Below, piece by piece: positions 42,591-50,717 of a DNA stretch of 64,000 bases. Source of the DNA: Tenacibaculum pelagium (GTDB lineage: Bacteria; Bacteroidota; Bacteroidia; Flavobacteriales; Flavobacteriaceae). Under the pieces are notes generated by a model. It was not told where the DNA came from. It searched no databases and saw nothing but the letters and a program-made list of their open reading frames with translations. The position numbers and the translations under genes are program-made. Position 1 is the stretch's first letter. Each line of letters begins with the position of its first letter. The stretch spans positions 186,001-250,000 of the forward strand of contig NZ_JACGLS010000001.1 of NCBI RefSeq assembly GCF_014062345.1, given 5' to 3'.

Positions 42591-43382
42591 ATGCAGAAAA
42601 CATACTTACCCCTACTAGTACTTTTATTTATATCTTTTATTGGTTTTTCTCAAAATCAAAAACTAAAAGGTCAAATTATTCACGCAGAAACTAAAAAACC
42701 TTTAAGTGCTGCTCATATATTGAATTTAAATACTGTTACTGGTACCATTACTAACGAAAAAGGGCTATTTGAATTAACCTCAAAAGCTAATGATACAGTT
42801 TTAGTATCCTTTCTTGGATTCTCTTCTATCAAGCTAAAAGTTACAAACGATCTTTTAAAAGGAAATGAAGTTGTTATTTCTTTAGAGGAAAAACCTGAAG
42901 AAGTAAAAGAAGTTGTTATTAAATCTACCAAGTTAATTGGTGTTTTAGAAGTAGATGTTAAGCAAGTACCTAAAGACCGTTTTACAAGAATTCATATTAA
43001 TGGATTACCACAAACCTATGAAATTGGTAAACCTCAAAAAATATCATCTCCTATAGCTAAACTCTTAAATCCAGTTGATTTAGTTTATAATCTCTTTGGG
43101 AACAAACCAAAACAGCTCAAGAAGCTAAAAAAACTAAAAAAAGAAGATGACTTGCGTAAAATGCTAGCCGGTAAATTTGATAGAGAAGTAATGATGGAGT
43201 ATCTAGAGATGGATAAACAGGAGTTAACCAAATTACTTTCTGACTGTAATTACTCTGAATACTTTATCAAAAAAGCAAGTGATTTACAGCTAATTGAAGC
43301 AGTACTTAACTGCTATGAAAATTATAAAGCTTTACAAAAAGGGAAAATAGAACGAGATAGAATTCCAGCGAATAGAAATTAA
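42591..43382 (+). CDS. Carboxypeptidase-regulatory-like domain exported protein
   Basis: A 263-residue protein with a signal peptide (MQKTYLPLLVLLFISFIGFSQ). Residues 24-95 form a CarbopepD_reg_2 (CNA-B like) domain: LKGQIIHAETKKPLSAAHIL, TITNEKGLFEL and VLVSFLGFSSIKLKV. This is the domain that precedes many TonB receptors; here there is no barrel after it. The rest is helical and lysine-rich (PKQLKKLKKLKKEDDLRKML). Location is likely periplasmic. Function unknown. The ATG at 42591 is chosen because the upstream extension (from 42558) would precede the signal peptide with polar residues. Confidence 0.8.
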   Translation: MQKTYLPLLVLLFISFIGFSQNQKLKGQIIHAETKKPLSAAHILNLNTVTGTITNEKGLFELTSKANDTVLVSFLGFSSIKLKVTNDLLKGNEVVISLEEKPEEVKEVVIKSTKLIGVLEVDVKQVPKDRFTRIHINGLPQTYEIGKPQKISSPIAKLLNPVDLVYNLFGNKPKQLKKLKKLKKEDDLRKMLAGKFDREVMMEYLEMDKQELTKLLSDCNYSEYFIKKASDLQLIEAVLNCYENYKALQKGKIERDRIPANRN

Positions 43383-43384
43383 AA

Positions 43385-43416
43385 TAAAAAGTAGCAAATT
43401 TTGCTGCTTTTTTTAT
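43385..43416 (+). terminator. Intrinsic terminator after the regulatory-like domain gene
   Basis: AAAAGTAGCAA with TTGCTGCTTTT (one G-U pair) and a run of seven T. Confidence 0.7.
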
Positions 43417-43481
43417 GCTTTTATTTCATTTTAAAAAACTAAATTTACGCTCTTAAAACAACACACAAACACAACAACATA

Positions 43482-46400
43482 ATGATTCATTTCTTCGGAA
43501 ACCAAAACAGTAAAGTTTTTGCTGTTCAAGCAACAAAAGAATTATCTACTGAAACAATTTCTAAGTTATCTTGGTTATTTGGCAACCAATCTAAAATAAA
43601 CACGGCGTCTCTTGACGCCTTTTTTATTGGCCCAAGAGCAGCTATGATAACTCCTTGGAGTACGAACGCAGTAGAAATTACACAAAACATGGGGATTTCT
43701 GATATTATCAGAATTGAAGAATTTGAAGCTGTAAATGCTGATTTTTCTGATTTTGACCCTATGATTTCTCAGAAATTTAATGGTTTAAATCAAGATACTT
43801 TTACAATTGATATTCAACCTGAACCTATTATAGAGATTGATGATATTAATGCATACAATCAACAAGAAGGATTAGCATTAAACACTGAAGAAGTTGAATA
43901 TTTAGAAAGTGTAGCAGTAAAAATAGGAAGAAAATTAACGGATTCTGAGGTTTTTGGATTCTCTCAAGTAAATTCTGAACATTGTCGTCATAAAATATTT
44001 AACGGTACATTTATCATTGATGGAGAAGAAATGCCTACTTCTTTATTCAAGTTGATTAAAGAAACGTCAAAACAACATCCTAACGATATTGTTTCTGCAT
44101 ATAAAGATAATGTTGCCTTTGTAAAAGGACCAAAAGTGGAACAGTTTGCACCTAAAAGTGCAGATAAGCCAGATTTTTATGAAACAACAGACTACGAATC
44201 TGTTATTTCTTTAAAAGCGGAAACACATAACTTCCCTACTACGGTAGAACCTTTCAATGGAGCAGCAACAGGGTCAGGAGGAGAAATCAGAGATAGATTA
44301 GCTGGAGGAAAAGGTTCTTTACCTTTAGCTGGAACAGCTGTTTATATGACTTCGTATTCTCGATTAGAAGAAAACCGTCCTTGGGAACAAGGAATGGATG
44401 AACGCAAGTGGTTATACCAAACTCCAATGGATATTTTAATTAAAGCTTCTAACGGAGCTTCTGATTTTGGAAATAAATTTGGACAACCTTTAATTTGTGG
44501 CTCTGTATTAACTTTTGAGCATGAAGAGGAAGCTAGAAAATTAGGCTTTGATAAAGTAATTATGCAAGCTGGAGGTATTGGCTATGGTAAAAATGAACAA
44601 GCTTTAAAAGATACTCCAAAAGAAGGTGATAAAATTGTAATTCTTGGTGGAGAAAACTATCGTATTGGTATGGGAGGTGCAGCAGTTTCTTCAGCTGACA
44701 CCGGTGAATTTGCTTCAGGAATTGAATTAAATGCTGTACAACGTTCTAACCCAGAAATGCAAAAACGTGCTGCCAATGCAGTTCGTGGTATGGTAGAAAG
44801 TAAAGAAAACTTTATTGTTTCTATACACGATCATGGTGCAGGCGGACATTTAAATTGTTTATCTGAATTAGTGGAAGATACTGGTGGTAAAATTGATTTA
44901 GACAAATTACCTGTTGGAGACCCTACCTTATCTAATAAAGAAATTATTGGTAACGAATCTCAAGAACGTATGGGATTGGTTATTGCTGAAAAACATATTG
45001 AAACATTAAATAAAATTGCTGACCGTGAACGTTCTCCAATGTACACTGTTGGTAATGTAACAGGCGATCATCGTTTTACTTTTGAATCTGAATCTAACGG
45101 AAATAAACCGATGGATTTAGCTTTAGAAGATATGTTTGGTAGTTCACCTAAAACAATTATGAATGACAAAATTGTAGTTCGTAATTATGAAGAAGTAAAT
45201 TATTCAAAAGAAAATTTCACCAACTACCTAGAACAAGTTTTACAGCTAGAGGCTGTTGCTTGTAAAGATTGGTTAACTAATAAAGTAGACCGATGTGTTG
45301 GTGGTAAAGTAGCAAAACAACAATGTGTTGGTCCATTACAAATTCCACTGAACAATGTTGGGGTTATGGCATTAGATTATAAAGGTAAAGAAGGAGTTGC
45401 GACCTCTATTGGACACTCTCCTATTTCTGGTTTAATAAATCCAGAAGCAGGAAGTAAAAACTCTATTGCTGAAGCTTTAACTAATATTGTTTGGGCACCA
45501 TTAAAAGACGGTTTACAATCGGTATCATTATCAGCAAACTGGATGTGGCCTTGTAAAAATGAAGGAGAAGATGCTCGTTTGTATAAAGCTGTTAAAGCTA
45601 TTTCTGACTTTGCAATTGATTTAGGAATCAATGTTCCAACTGGGAAAGACTCTTTGTCAATGAAGCAAAAGTACCCTAATGAAGAAGTTATTTCCCCAGG
45701 TACTGTAGTAATCTCAGCAGCAGCCAACTGCAATGATATAACTAAAGTAATAGAACCGGTTTTAAAACCAAATAATGGAAGCATTTACTATATCAATTTA
45801 TCGCAAGATAAGTTTAAGTTAGGAGGAAGTTCTTTTGCTCAAATTGTAAATAAAATAGGAAACACTACTCCTACTATTACTAATAACGACTTCTTTAAAT
45901 CTGCTTTCAATGTAATTCAAAATCTAATTAAGGAAGATAAGATTGTTGCAGGTCATGATGTAGCTTCAGGAGGATTGATTACGACTTTATTAGAATTATG
46001 TTTTGCTGATGTAAATGTAGGAGCTGATGTTGATTTATCTCAAATCAATGAAAATGATAGTATCAAATTATTATTTGCTGAGAATTCAGGAATTGTATTC
46101 CAGGCTGATGCTTCCGTAGAAAATATCTTATCAGAAAATAATATTCAATTCTTTACTATTGGTACAGCTAATAATTCTGAAAAAATAACTATCAAAAACA
46201 ATGAAGACAATTTCTCTTTTGATGTTGCTGAAATGAGAGATGTATGGTATAAAACTTCCTATTTATTAGATAATAAACAAACAGCAAACGGTTTAGCTAA
46301 AGATAGATTCGATAACTATAAAGTTCAACCTTTAAAATATACCTTTCCTACTAACTTTACTGGTAAGTTAAAAGATACGGTTGGTAGTGTAAGTAAAAGA

Positions 46401-47147
46401 CCTAAAGCAGCCATTATTCGTGAAAAAGGTTCAAATTCTGAACGAGAAATGGCTAACGCTATGTATCTGGCAGGTTTTCATGTCAAAGATGTTCATATGA
46501 CGGATTTAATTTCTGGTCGTGAAACTCTAGAAGATATTCAGTTTATTGGTGCTGTTGGTGGTTTCTCTAATTCTGATGTATTAGGTTCTGCTAAAGGATG
46601 GGCTGGTGCATTTTTATACAATGAAAAAGCCAATACAGCTTTAAAGAATTTCTTTAATAGGAAAGACACTTTATCTGTAGGTATTTGTAATGGTGCTCAA
46701 TTATGGATGGAATTAGATTTAATTAACCCTGATCATAAAGTACACGGTAAGTTAGTTCATAACGATTCTAAGAAGCATGAAAGTTCATTTACCTCTGTCA
46801 AAGTACAAGAAAACAACTCTGTAATGCTATCATCATTAGCAGGAACAGAATTGGGTGTTTGGATTTCTCATGGTGAAGGAAAATTTGATTTACCTGAAGC
46901 TGAAGAAAATTATGATATAGTTGCTAAATATGGATATGAAGGCTACCCCAATAATCCAAATGGTTCTGATTATAATACAGCAATGTTATGTGACAAAACT
47001 GGTCGTCATTTAGTAACGATGCCACATATAGAGCGTTCTACTTTCCAATGGAACTGGGCTAATTATCCTGATGGTAGAAAAGATGAAGTTTCTCCTTGGT
47101 TAGAAGCTTTTGTAAATGCTCGTAAATGGGTAGAAAACGTTAAATAA
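43482..47147 (+). CDS. purL: Phosphoribosylformylglycinamidine synthase (large, single-chain)
   Basis: A 1221-residue FGAM synthase catalysing the fourth purine step, FGAR + glutamine + ATP to FGAM. It is the long form: N-terminal PurS-like region, FGAM synthase core with FSQVNSEHCRHKIFNG, KAETHNFPTTVEPFNGAATGSGGEIRD and CVGGKVAKQQCVGPLQ, and a C-terminal glutamine amidotransferase with the nucleophile SVGICNGAQLW and His/Glu region VTMPHIERSTFQWNW. Cytoplasmic; no separate PurS or PurQ is needed. Single gene. Confidence 0.97.
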   Translation: MIHFFGNQNSKVFAVQATKELSTETISKLSWLFGNQSKINTASLDAFFIGPRAAMITPWSTNAVEITQNMGISDIIRIEEFEAVNADFSDFDPMISQKFNGLNQDTFTIDIQPEPIIEIDDINAYNQQEGLALNTEEVEYLESVAVKIGRKLTDSEVFGFSQVNSEHCRHKIFNGTFIIDGEEMPTSLFKLIKETSKQHPNDIVSAYKDNVAFVKGPKVEQFAPKSADKPDFYETTDYESVISLKAETHNFPTTVEPFNGAATGSGGEIRDRLAGGKGSLPLAGTAVYMTSYSRLEENRPWEQGMDERKWLYQTPMDILIKASNGASDFGNKFGQPLICGSVLTFEHEEEARKLGFDKVIMQAGGIGYGKNEQALKDTPKEGDKIVILGGENYRIGMGGAAVSSADTGEFASGIELNAVQRSNPEMQKRAANAVRGMVESKENFIVSIHDHGAGGHLNCLSELVEDTGGKIDLDKLPVGDPTLSNKEIIGNESQERMGLVIAEKHIETLNKIADRERSPMYTVGNVTGDHRFTFESESNGNKPMDLALEDMFGSSPKTIMNDKIVVRNYEEVNYSKENFTNYLEQVLQLEAVACKDWLTNKVDRCVGGKVAKQQCVGPLQIPLNNVGVMALDYKGKEGVATSIGHSPISGLINPEAGSKNSIAEALTNIVWAPLKDGLQSVSLSANWMWPCKNEGEDARLYKAVKAISDFAIDLGINVPTGKDSLSMKQKYPNEEVISPGTVVISAAANCNDITKVIEPVLKPNNGSIYYINLSQDKFKLGGSSFAQIVNKIGNTTPTITNNDFFKSAFNVIQNLIKEDKIVAGHDVASGGLITTLLELCFADVNVGADVDLSQINENDSIKLLFAENSGIVFQADASVENILSENNIQFFTIGTANNSEKITIKNNEDNFSFDVAEMRDVWYKTSYLLDNKQTANGLAKDRFDNYKVQPLKYTFPTNFTGKLKDTVGSVSKRPKAAIIREKGSNSEREMANAMYLAGFHVKDVHMTDLISGRETLEDIQFIGAVGGFSNSDVLGSAKGWAGAFLYNEKANTALKNFFNRKDTLSVGICNGAQLWMELDLINPDHKVHGKLVHNDSKKHESSFTSVKVQENNSVMLSSLAGTELGVWISHGEGKFDLPEAEENYDIVAKYGYEGYPNNPNGSDYNTAMLCDKTGRHLVTMPHIERSTFQWNWANYPDGRKDEVSPWLEAFVNARKWVENVK

Positions 47148-47155
47148 TTACTAAG

Positions 47156-47171
47156 TGTAACAAATGTTACA
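47156..47171. promoter_or_regulatory. Perfect palindrome TGTAAC-N4-GTTACA
   Basis: TGTAACAAATGTTACA is a perfect 6-bp inverted repeat around AAAT, 9 bp after the purL stop codon. It fits the GTAAC-N4-GTTAC class of Crp/Fnr-family (HcpR-like) sites; that link is from memory. It is upstream of a terminator, so its target transcript is unclear. Confidence 0.5.
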
Positions 47172-47257
47172 TTCAATTATATGAATATTTATTAATTTAG
47201 TATTATAACTATTCTTAGTATAGAATTGAAGGGCTATATTAAAAATACTAAAGTTAG

Positions 47258-47290
47258 AAGGACACATTTTTAATGTGTCCTTTCTTTTTT
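47258..47290 (+). terminator. Intrinsic terminator between purL and the P450 gene
   Basis: AAGGACACATT and AATGTGTCCTT form a perfect 11-bp stem with a TTT loop, followed by a T-rich tract. It is 110 bp from the purL stop, so it may end purL mRNA or a small RNA from this gap. Confidence 0.85.
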
Positions 47291-47353
47291 TGCTATATAT
47301 AAATAAGTGTCAAAAACTTTACATTATATTGTTACCTTATTATATATAAGGAT

Positions 47354-48772
47354 ATGAATACACCCGATACTACTCTAATTTCATTAAAAGATTTAAAAAC
47401 TCCTAAAGGAAGTTTTCTTTCAGGAAATTTAAATGACTTTAAGAAGAAGAATAAACATCGTATTCTTGAAGAGTGGGTTAAGGAGTATGGCGAACTTTTT
47501 ACTATAAAATTAGGTCCTATAAAAGCTTTAGTTTCAGCAAATCCGGATATTAACAACACTATTTTAAAACAGCGTCCTGAAAAATTCAGGCGACTTTCTA
47601 AAATCAATGAAGTCTTTATTGAAATGGGCTTTCATACAGTTTTTAATGCTGAAGGAGAACATTGGAAAAAACAACGTAAACCCGTTGCTGAAGCTTTAAA
47701 TGTTAGAAAAGTTAAAGGCTACTACCCTATTATTAAAGAAAAAACTTCAAATTTAATTTCAAAAATTAACGGCTATAGTAATTCTAATAAAGATTCAATT
47801 GAAATAATTAATGACTTTATTGCTTTTACAATTGATGTTACTACCGAAATAGCTTTTGGTTATAAATTAAATACAATACATAATAAGGAAGATAGTTTTC
47901 AAAATCATTTAGAATTAATTTTTCCAATGATTAATGAAAGGATTACAGCCCCGATACCAATGTGGCGTATTCTACCAAATAAAAGAGATAAAAAATTAAA
48001 AGAATCTCTTAAATCTATTGAAGTTATTATTTATCAATTTATTAAAGAAGCTAAGCAACGTTTAATTGAAAACCCCGAATTAAAAGAAAATCCTTCCAAC
48101 TTTTTAGAAGCTTTATTAGTTGAAAGCGAAAAAGAGGATACTGTGTTTGATGAGAAAACATTATACGGAAATGTTATTGCAATGCTTTTAGCGGGTGAAG
48201 ACACTACTTCAAATACTTTATCTTGGACTCTTTACTACTTAGCACAACATCCTAAAATAGTTGATAAAATTAGAAAAGAGTCTATTAATTGTTATTCAGG
48301 TAATGTTGCTGACGAACATAATCAGTTAGTTAATTTAAAATATACTAATGCTGTAATTCAAGAAGCCATTAGACTTAAACCTACTACTCCAATATTATTT
48401 TTTCAAGCTAATGAAGATACTGTAATAAATAATTTATCTATCCCTAAAGACACTAGAATCATTTTACAGAATAGCCACGCATCAATGCAAGACAATAATT
48501 TCTCTAATGCTAAACAATTTAATCCTAATCGTTGGATAACTTCAGAGTGTCCATATAAAAACCACAATCCAAAAGTTATCAAAGCTTTTGGTGGAGGTTC
48601 TAGACTTTGTCCTGGAATGTATTTATCTATGATTGAAATGACAACTGTAATTTCTAGTATATGTAAACAGTTTGATTTAAATCTTTCTGTAAATCCTTCT
48701 AAGGTTGAAGAAAATTTTGCTTTTACCGTATTTCCTGAAAATTTATTAGTTAAGTTTACAAAAGTAAACTAA
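47354..48772 (+). CDS. Cytochrome P450
   Basis: A 472-residue P450 monooxygenase without a membrane anchor. Signature parts: I-helix oxygen-binding motif MLLAGEDTTSNTLSW, K-helix EAIRLKP (ExxR), the PERF-like FNPNRW region and the haem-binding loop FGGGSRLCPGMYLS, with the axial cysteine. It resembles the eukaryote-like, fatty-acid or drug oxidising bacterial P450s, but I cannot name a CYP family. No ferredoxin or reductase gene is nearby, so electrons must come from partners elsewhere. The next gene is a small XRE regulator. Substrate unknown. Confidence 0.9.
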   Translation: MNTPDTTLISLKDLKTPKGSFLSGNLNDFKKKNKHRILEEWVKEYGELFTIKLGPIKALVSANPDINNTILKQRPEKFRRLSKINEVFIEMGFHTVFNAEGEHWKKQRKPVAEALNVRKVKGYYPIIKEKTSNLISKINGYSNSNKDSIEIINDFIAFTIDVTTEIAFGYKLNTIHNKEDSFQNHLELIFPMINERITAPIPMWRILPNKRDKKLKESLKSIEVIIYQFIKEAKQRLIENPELKENPSNFLEALLVESEKEDTVFDEKTLYGNVIAMLLAGEDTTSNTLSWTLYYLAQHPKIVDKIRKESINCYSGNVADEHNQLVNLKYTNAVIQEAIRLKPTTPILFFQANEDTVINNLSIPKDTRIILQNSHASMQDNNFSNAKQFNPNRWITSECPYKNHNPKVIKAFGGGSRLCPGMYLSMIEMTTVISSICKQFDLNLSVNPSKVEENFAFTVFPENLLVKFTKVN

Positions 48773-49182
48773 CATTATACATTAAATTGTAACTACACAT
48801 TGTTTTTAGCCGTATAAAACATCTAATTTATACATAAAAAGGTAAAATATATCCTTATAATTAAACTTTTAGCTTATAAAGAGTTGTTTACACTACTAAA
48901 TCAGCTATAAATACAAATGTAAACACTATTTATTACTTAAAAAATCAGTTACATTTGTAAAAACCAATTGTTTCTTAATCTAACCTAAAAGAATAAGCTT
49001 TTTCTATTAAAACCACTTAAACAATTGTTTATTAGTTATTTAAGTGTTATCATCTCTAGCTCTTATTGGTGTTATTTCGGCTTTTTTTGAAAATAATTGC
49101 AATTTTATTTGTTTACAATTATAAAAACACATATCTTTACAATCGTAAACAGCAATTATCTGTTTACATATATAAACAACAA
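48773..49182. other. 410-bp intergenic region with operator-like repeats
   Basis: No coding frame is credible. Besides the three sites listed next, it holds further TGTTTAC or GTAAAC words (48887-48893, 48920-48926) and TTACATTTGTAA (48952-48963), so the whole gap is enriched in one half-site. The rest is plain AT-rich sequence. Confidence 0.5.
49112..49176. promoter_or_regulatory. Three tandem TTTAC-N4-RTAAA operator-like sites
   Basis: TTTACAATTATAAA (49112-49125), TTTACAATCGTAAA (49136-49149) and TTTACATATATAAA (49163-49176) share one 14-base inverted layout and lie 24 and 27 bp apart. The last ends 6 bp before the ATG of the XRE regulator. Autoregulation by that protein is the simplest reading. 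Confidence 0.6.
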
Positions 49183-49605
49183 ATGATTGAACGTTTAAAA
49201 ACAATATTAGATTATTACAATTTATCTGCTTCAAGTTTCGCTGATATAATTGATGTACCAAGATCAAGTATTTCTCACCTGCTCTCTGGAAGAAATAAAC
49301 CGAGTTTAGATTTTATAATTAAAGTTGAGAAAGCTTTTGATGAAATTGAATTGAATTGGTTAGTGTATGGTAAAGGAAGTTTTCCTAAAAGTGCCCTACC
49401 TCAAATAAATGAAGATTCTATAAAAAAAGACAAACCTTCATTGTTTTCTGAAAATAACGCATTTGAACAAATACCCGAAAAAAAATCAAATACGCGATTG
49501 TCAGAGACTCCTAAAAAAAAGGAAGAATCGGCTCATTTTAAAGAAATTAAAAATATTGTGGTTCTTTATGAAGATGGAACCTTTCAAGATTATAATAAAA
49601 GATAA
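49183..49605 (+). CDS. XRE family (helix-turn-helix) transcriptional regulator
   Basis: A 140-residue protein with an N-terminal HTH_3 domain (residues about 5-60: LKTILDYYNLSASSFADIIDV, RSSISHLLSGRNKPSLDFII), close to phage- and toxin-type repressors but common as chromosomal genes in Flavobacteriia. The rest is a polar linker with a conserved-looking end, FKEIKNIVVLYEDGTFQDY. The frame runs upstream to 49066, but that part covers the operator array and is very odd in composition, so the ATG at 49183 is the start. Probably regulates itself and perhaps the P450 gene. Confidence 0.8.
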   Translation: MIERLKTILDYYNLSASSFADIIDVPRSSISHLLSGRNKPSLDFIIKVEKAFDEIELNWLVYGKGSFPKSALPQINEDSIKKDKPSLFSENNAFEQIPEKKSNTRLSETPKKKEESAHFKEIKNIVVLYEDGTFQDYNKR

Positions 49606-49811
49606 ATAAAAATGATTCCCTAAAACCCCTAACCCCTCTTTAATAAGGTATAAAATTCAAAAACCCCTTATTATTTGTTCCCCCGGCAAGTATTTGAATT
49701 TTATAATTTATTAAAAAACTAAACTCCCCTAGCTTTTCCCCTAAAGTTATGTTTAGTAATTGTCCCCCAGACAAACCCCTCATGCTTGCCCTTACAAGCA
49801 CAAAACCTCTT
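49606..49811. repeat. C-rich intergenic element with long hairpin
   Basis: In this AT-rich genome the plus strand carries about eight runs of four or five C (for example at 49627, 49633, 49664, 49680 and 49764). Within it lies a stem of 8 + 13 pairs separated by a 2-base mismatch: left arms 49639-49646 and 49649-49661, right arms 49693-49705 and 49708-49715, loop of 31 bases. It resembles the dispersed C-rich repeats I recall from other Bacteroidota; no coding. Confidence 0.6.
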
Positions 49812-49816
49812 AAGTA

Positions 49817-49854
49817 AAAAAAGTCTGTATCAAAATTTTGATACAGACTTTTTT
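49817..49854. terminator. Bidirectional terminator between XRE gene and fabG
   Basis: A perfect palindrome centred at 49835/49836 (AGTCTGTATCAAAA with its complement), flanked by A and T runs, between convergent genes. Confidence 0.88.
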
Positions 49855-49876
49855 ATATAATTTATGTTTTGAAATA

Positions 49877-50623
49877 CTATGTTAACATTCCTCCGTCTAC
49901 AGATAAAGTTTGTCCTGTTACATAAGCACTCATATCAGATGCTAAAAACACACAAGCATTTGCAATATCTTTAGGAGTTCCTCCTCTTTTTAAAGGAATT
50001 TCGTTTCTCCATCCTTCAACAACTTTTTCATCTAATTTAGCTGTCATTTCAGTTTCAATAAATCCTGGAGCAACAACGTTACTACGGATATTTCGAGAAC
50101 CTAATTCTAAGGCAACAGATTTTGAGAATCCTAAAATACCAGCTTTTGATGCTGCGTAATTTGCTTGACCAGCATTACCTTTTAATCCAACAACAGAACT
50201 CATATTGATAATAGATCCTGCTCTTTGTTTCATCATCGGACGAATTACAGCTTTTGTTAAATTAAAAACTGATTTTAAATTTACTTCGATTACTTTATCA
50301 AAATCATCTTCAGAAATACGCATTAATAAATTATCTTTAGTAATACCTGCGTTGTTTACTAATACATCGATTGTACCGAATTCAGTTAAAACATTTTTTG
50401 CCAATTCTTGAGCTGCATCAAAATCAGCAGCGTTAGATTGATATCCTTTTGCTTTTACTCCTAAATCTTTCAATTCATTTTCTAAAGCCGTTGCAGCATC
50501 TACAGATGAACTGAAAGTAAATGCAACATTACATCCTTGATTTGCGAACTCTAATGCAATTCCTCTACCAATTCCACGAGTGGCTCCAGTAATAATTGCT
50601 GTTTTATTTTCTAAAAGTTTCAT
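49877..50623 (-). CDS. fabG: 3-oxoacyl-[acyl-carrier-protein] reductase
   Basis: A 248-residue short-chain dehydrogenase of the FabG type, which reduces 3-oxoacyl-ACP with NADPH in fatty-acid elongation. Cofactor motif TGATRGIGRGIAL (12-24), NNAG near 90, catalytic Ser in INMSSVVGLKGNAGQANYAASKAG with the YxxxK pair, and the C-terminal VTGQTLSVDGGML, typical of FabG. Other SDRs are possible, but the match to FabG is close. Own -7 box upstream. Confidence 0.93.
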   Translation of the reverse strand: MKLLENKTAIITGATRGIGRGIALEFANQGCNVAFTFSSSVDAATALENELKDLGVKAKGYQSNAADFDAAQELAKNVLTEFGTIDVLVNNAGITKDNLLMRISEDDFDKVIEVNLKSVFNLTKAVIRPMMKQRAGSIINMSSVVGLKGNAGQANYAASKAGILGFSKSVALELGSRNIRSNVVAPGFIETEMTAKLDEKVVEGWRNEIPLKRGGTPKDIANACVFLASDMSAYVTGQTLSVDGGMLT

Positions 50624-50644
50624 TTATTAGTTGTTTTAATGGGT

Positions 50645-50652
50645 CAAATATA
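50645..50652 (-). promoter_or_regulatory. -7 box of fabG
   Basis: Minus-strand TATATTTG (TAnnTTTG), 22 bp before the ATG at 50623. Confidence 0.5.
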
Positions 50653-50657
50653 AAAAG

Positions 50658-50693
50658 AAAATCCCGCTAAAAATTAATCTTTAGCAGGATTTT
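50658..50693 (-). terminator. Intrinsic terminator of the M16 peptidase gene
   Basis: AAAATCCCGCTAAA pairs with TTTAGCAGGATTTT (one mismatch) around an 8-base loop, 25 bp past the stop codon. It partly overlaps the fabG promoter region. Confidence 0.75.
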
Positions 50694-50717
50694 AATATGA
50701 TTTATAATTAAATCAAC

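Noticed and set aside
49040-49267. A 75-codon minus-strand frame over the XRE start and operators
   Set aside because: It is Cys/Asn/Ile-rich, has no domain, and covers the operator array and the regulator's HTH on the opposite strand.
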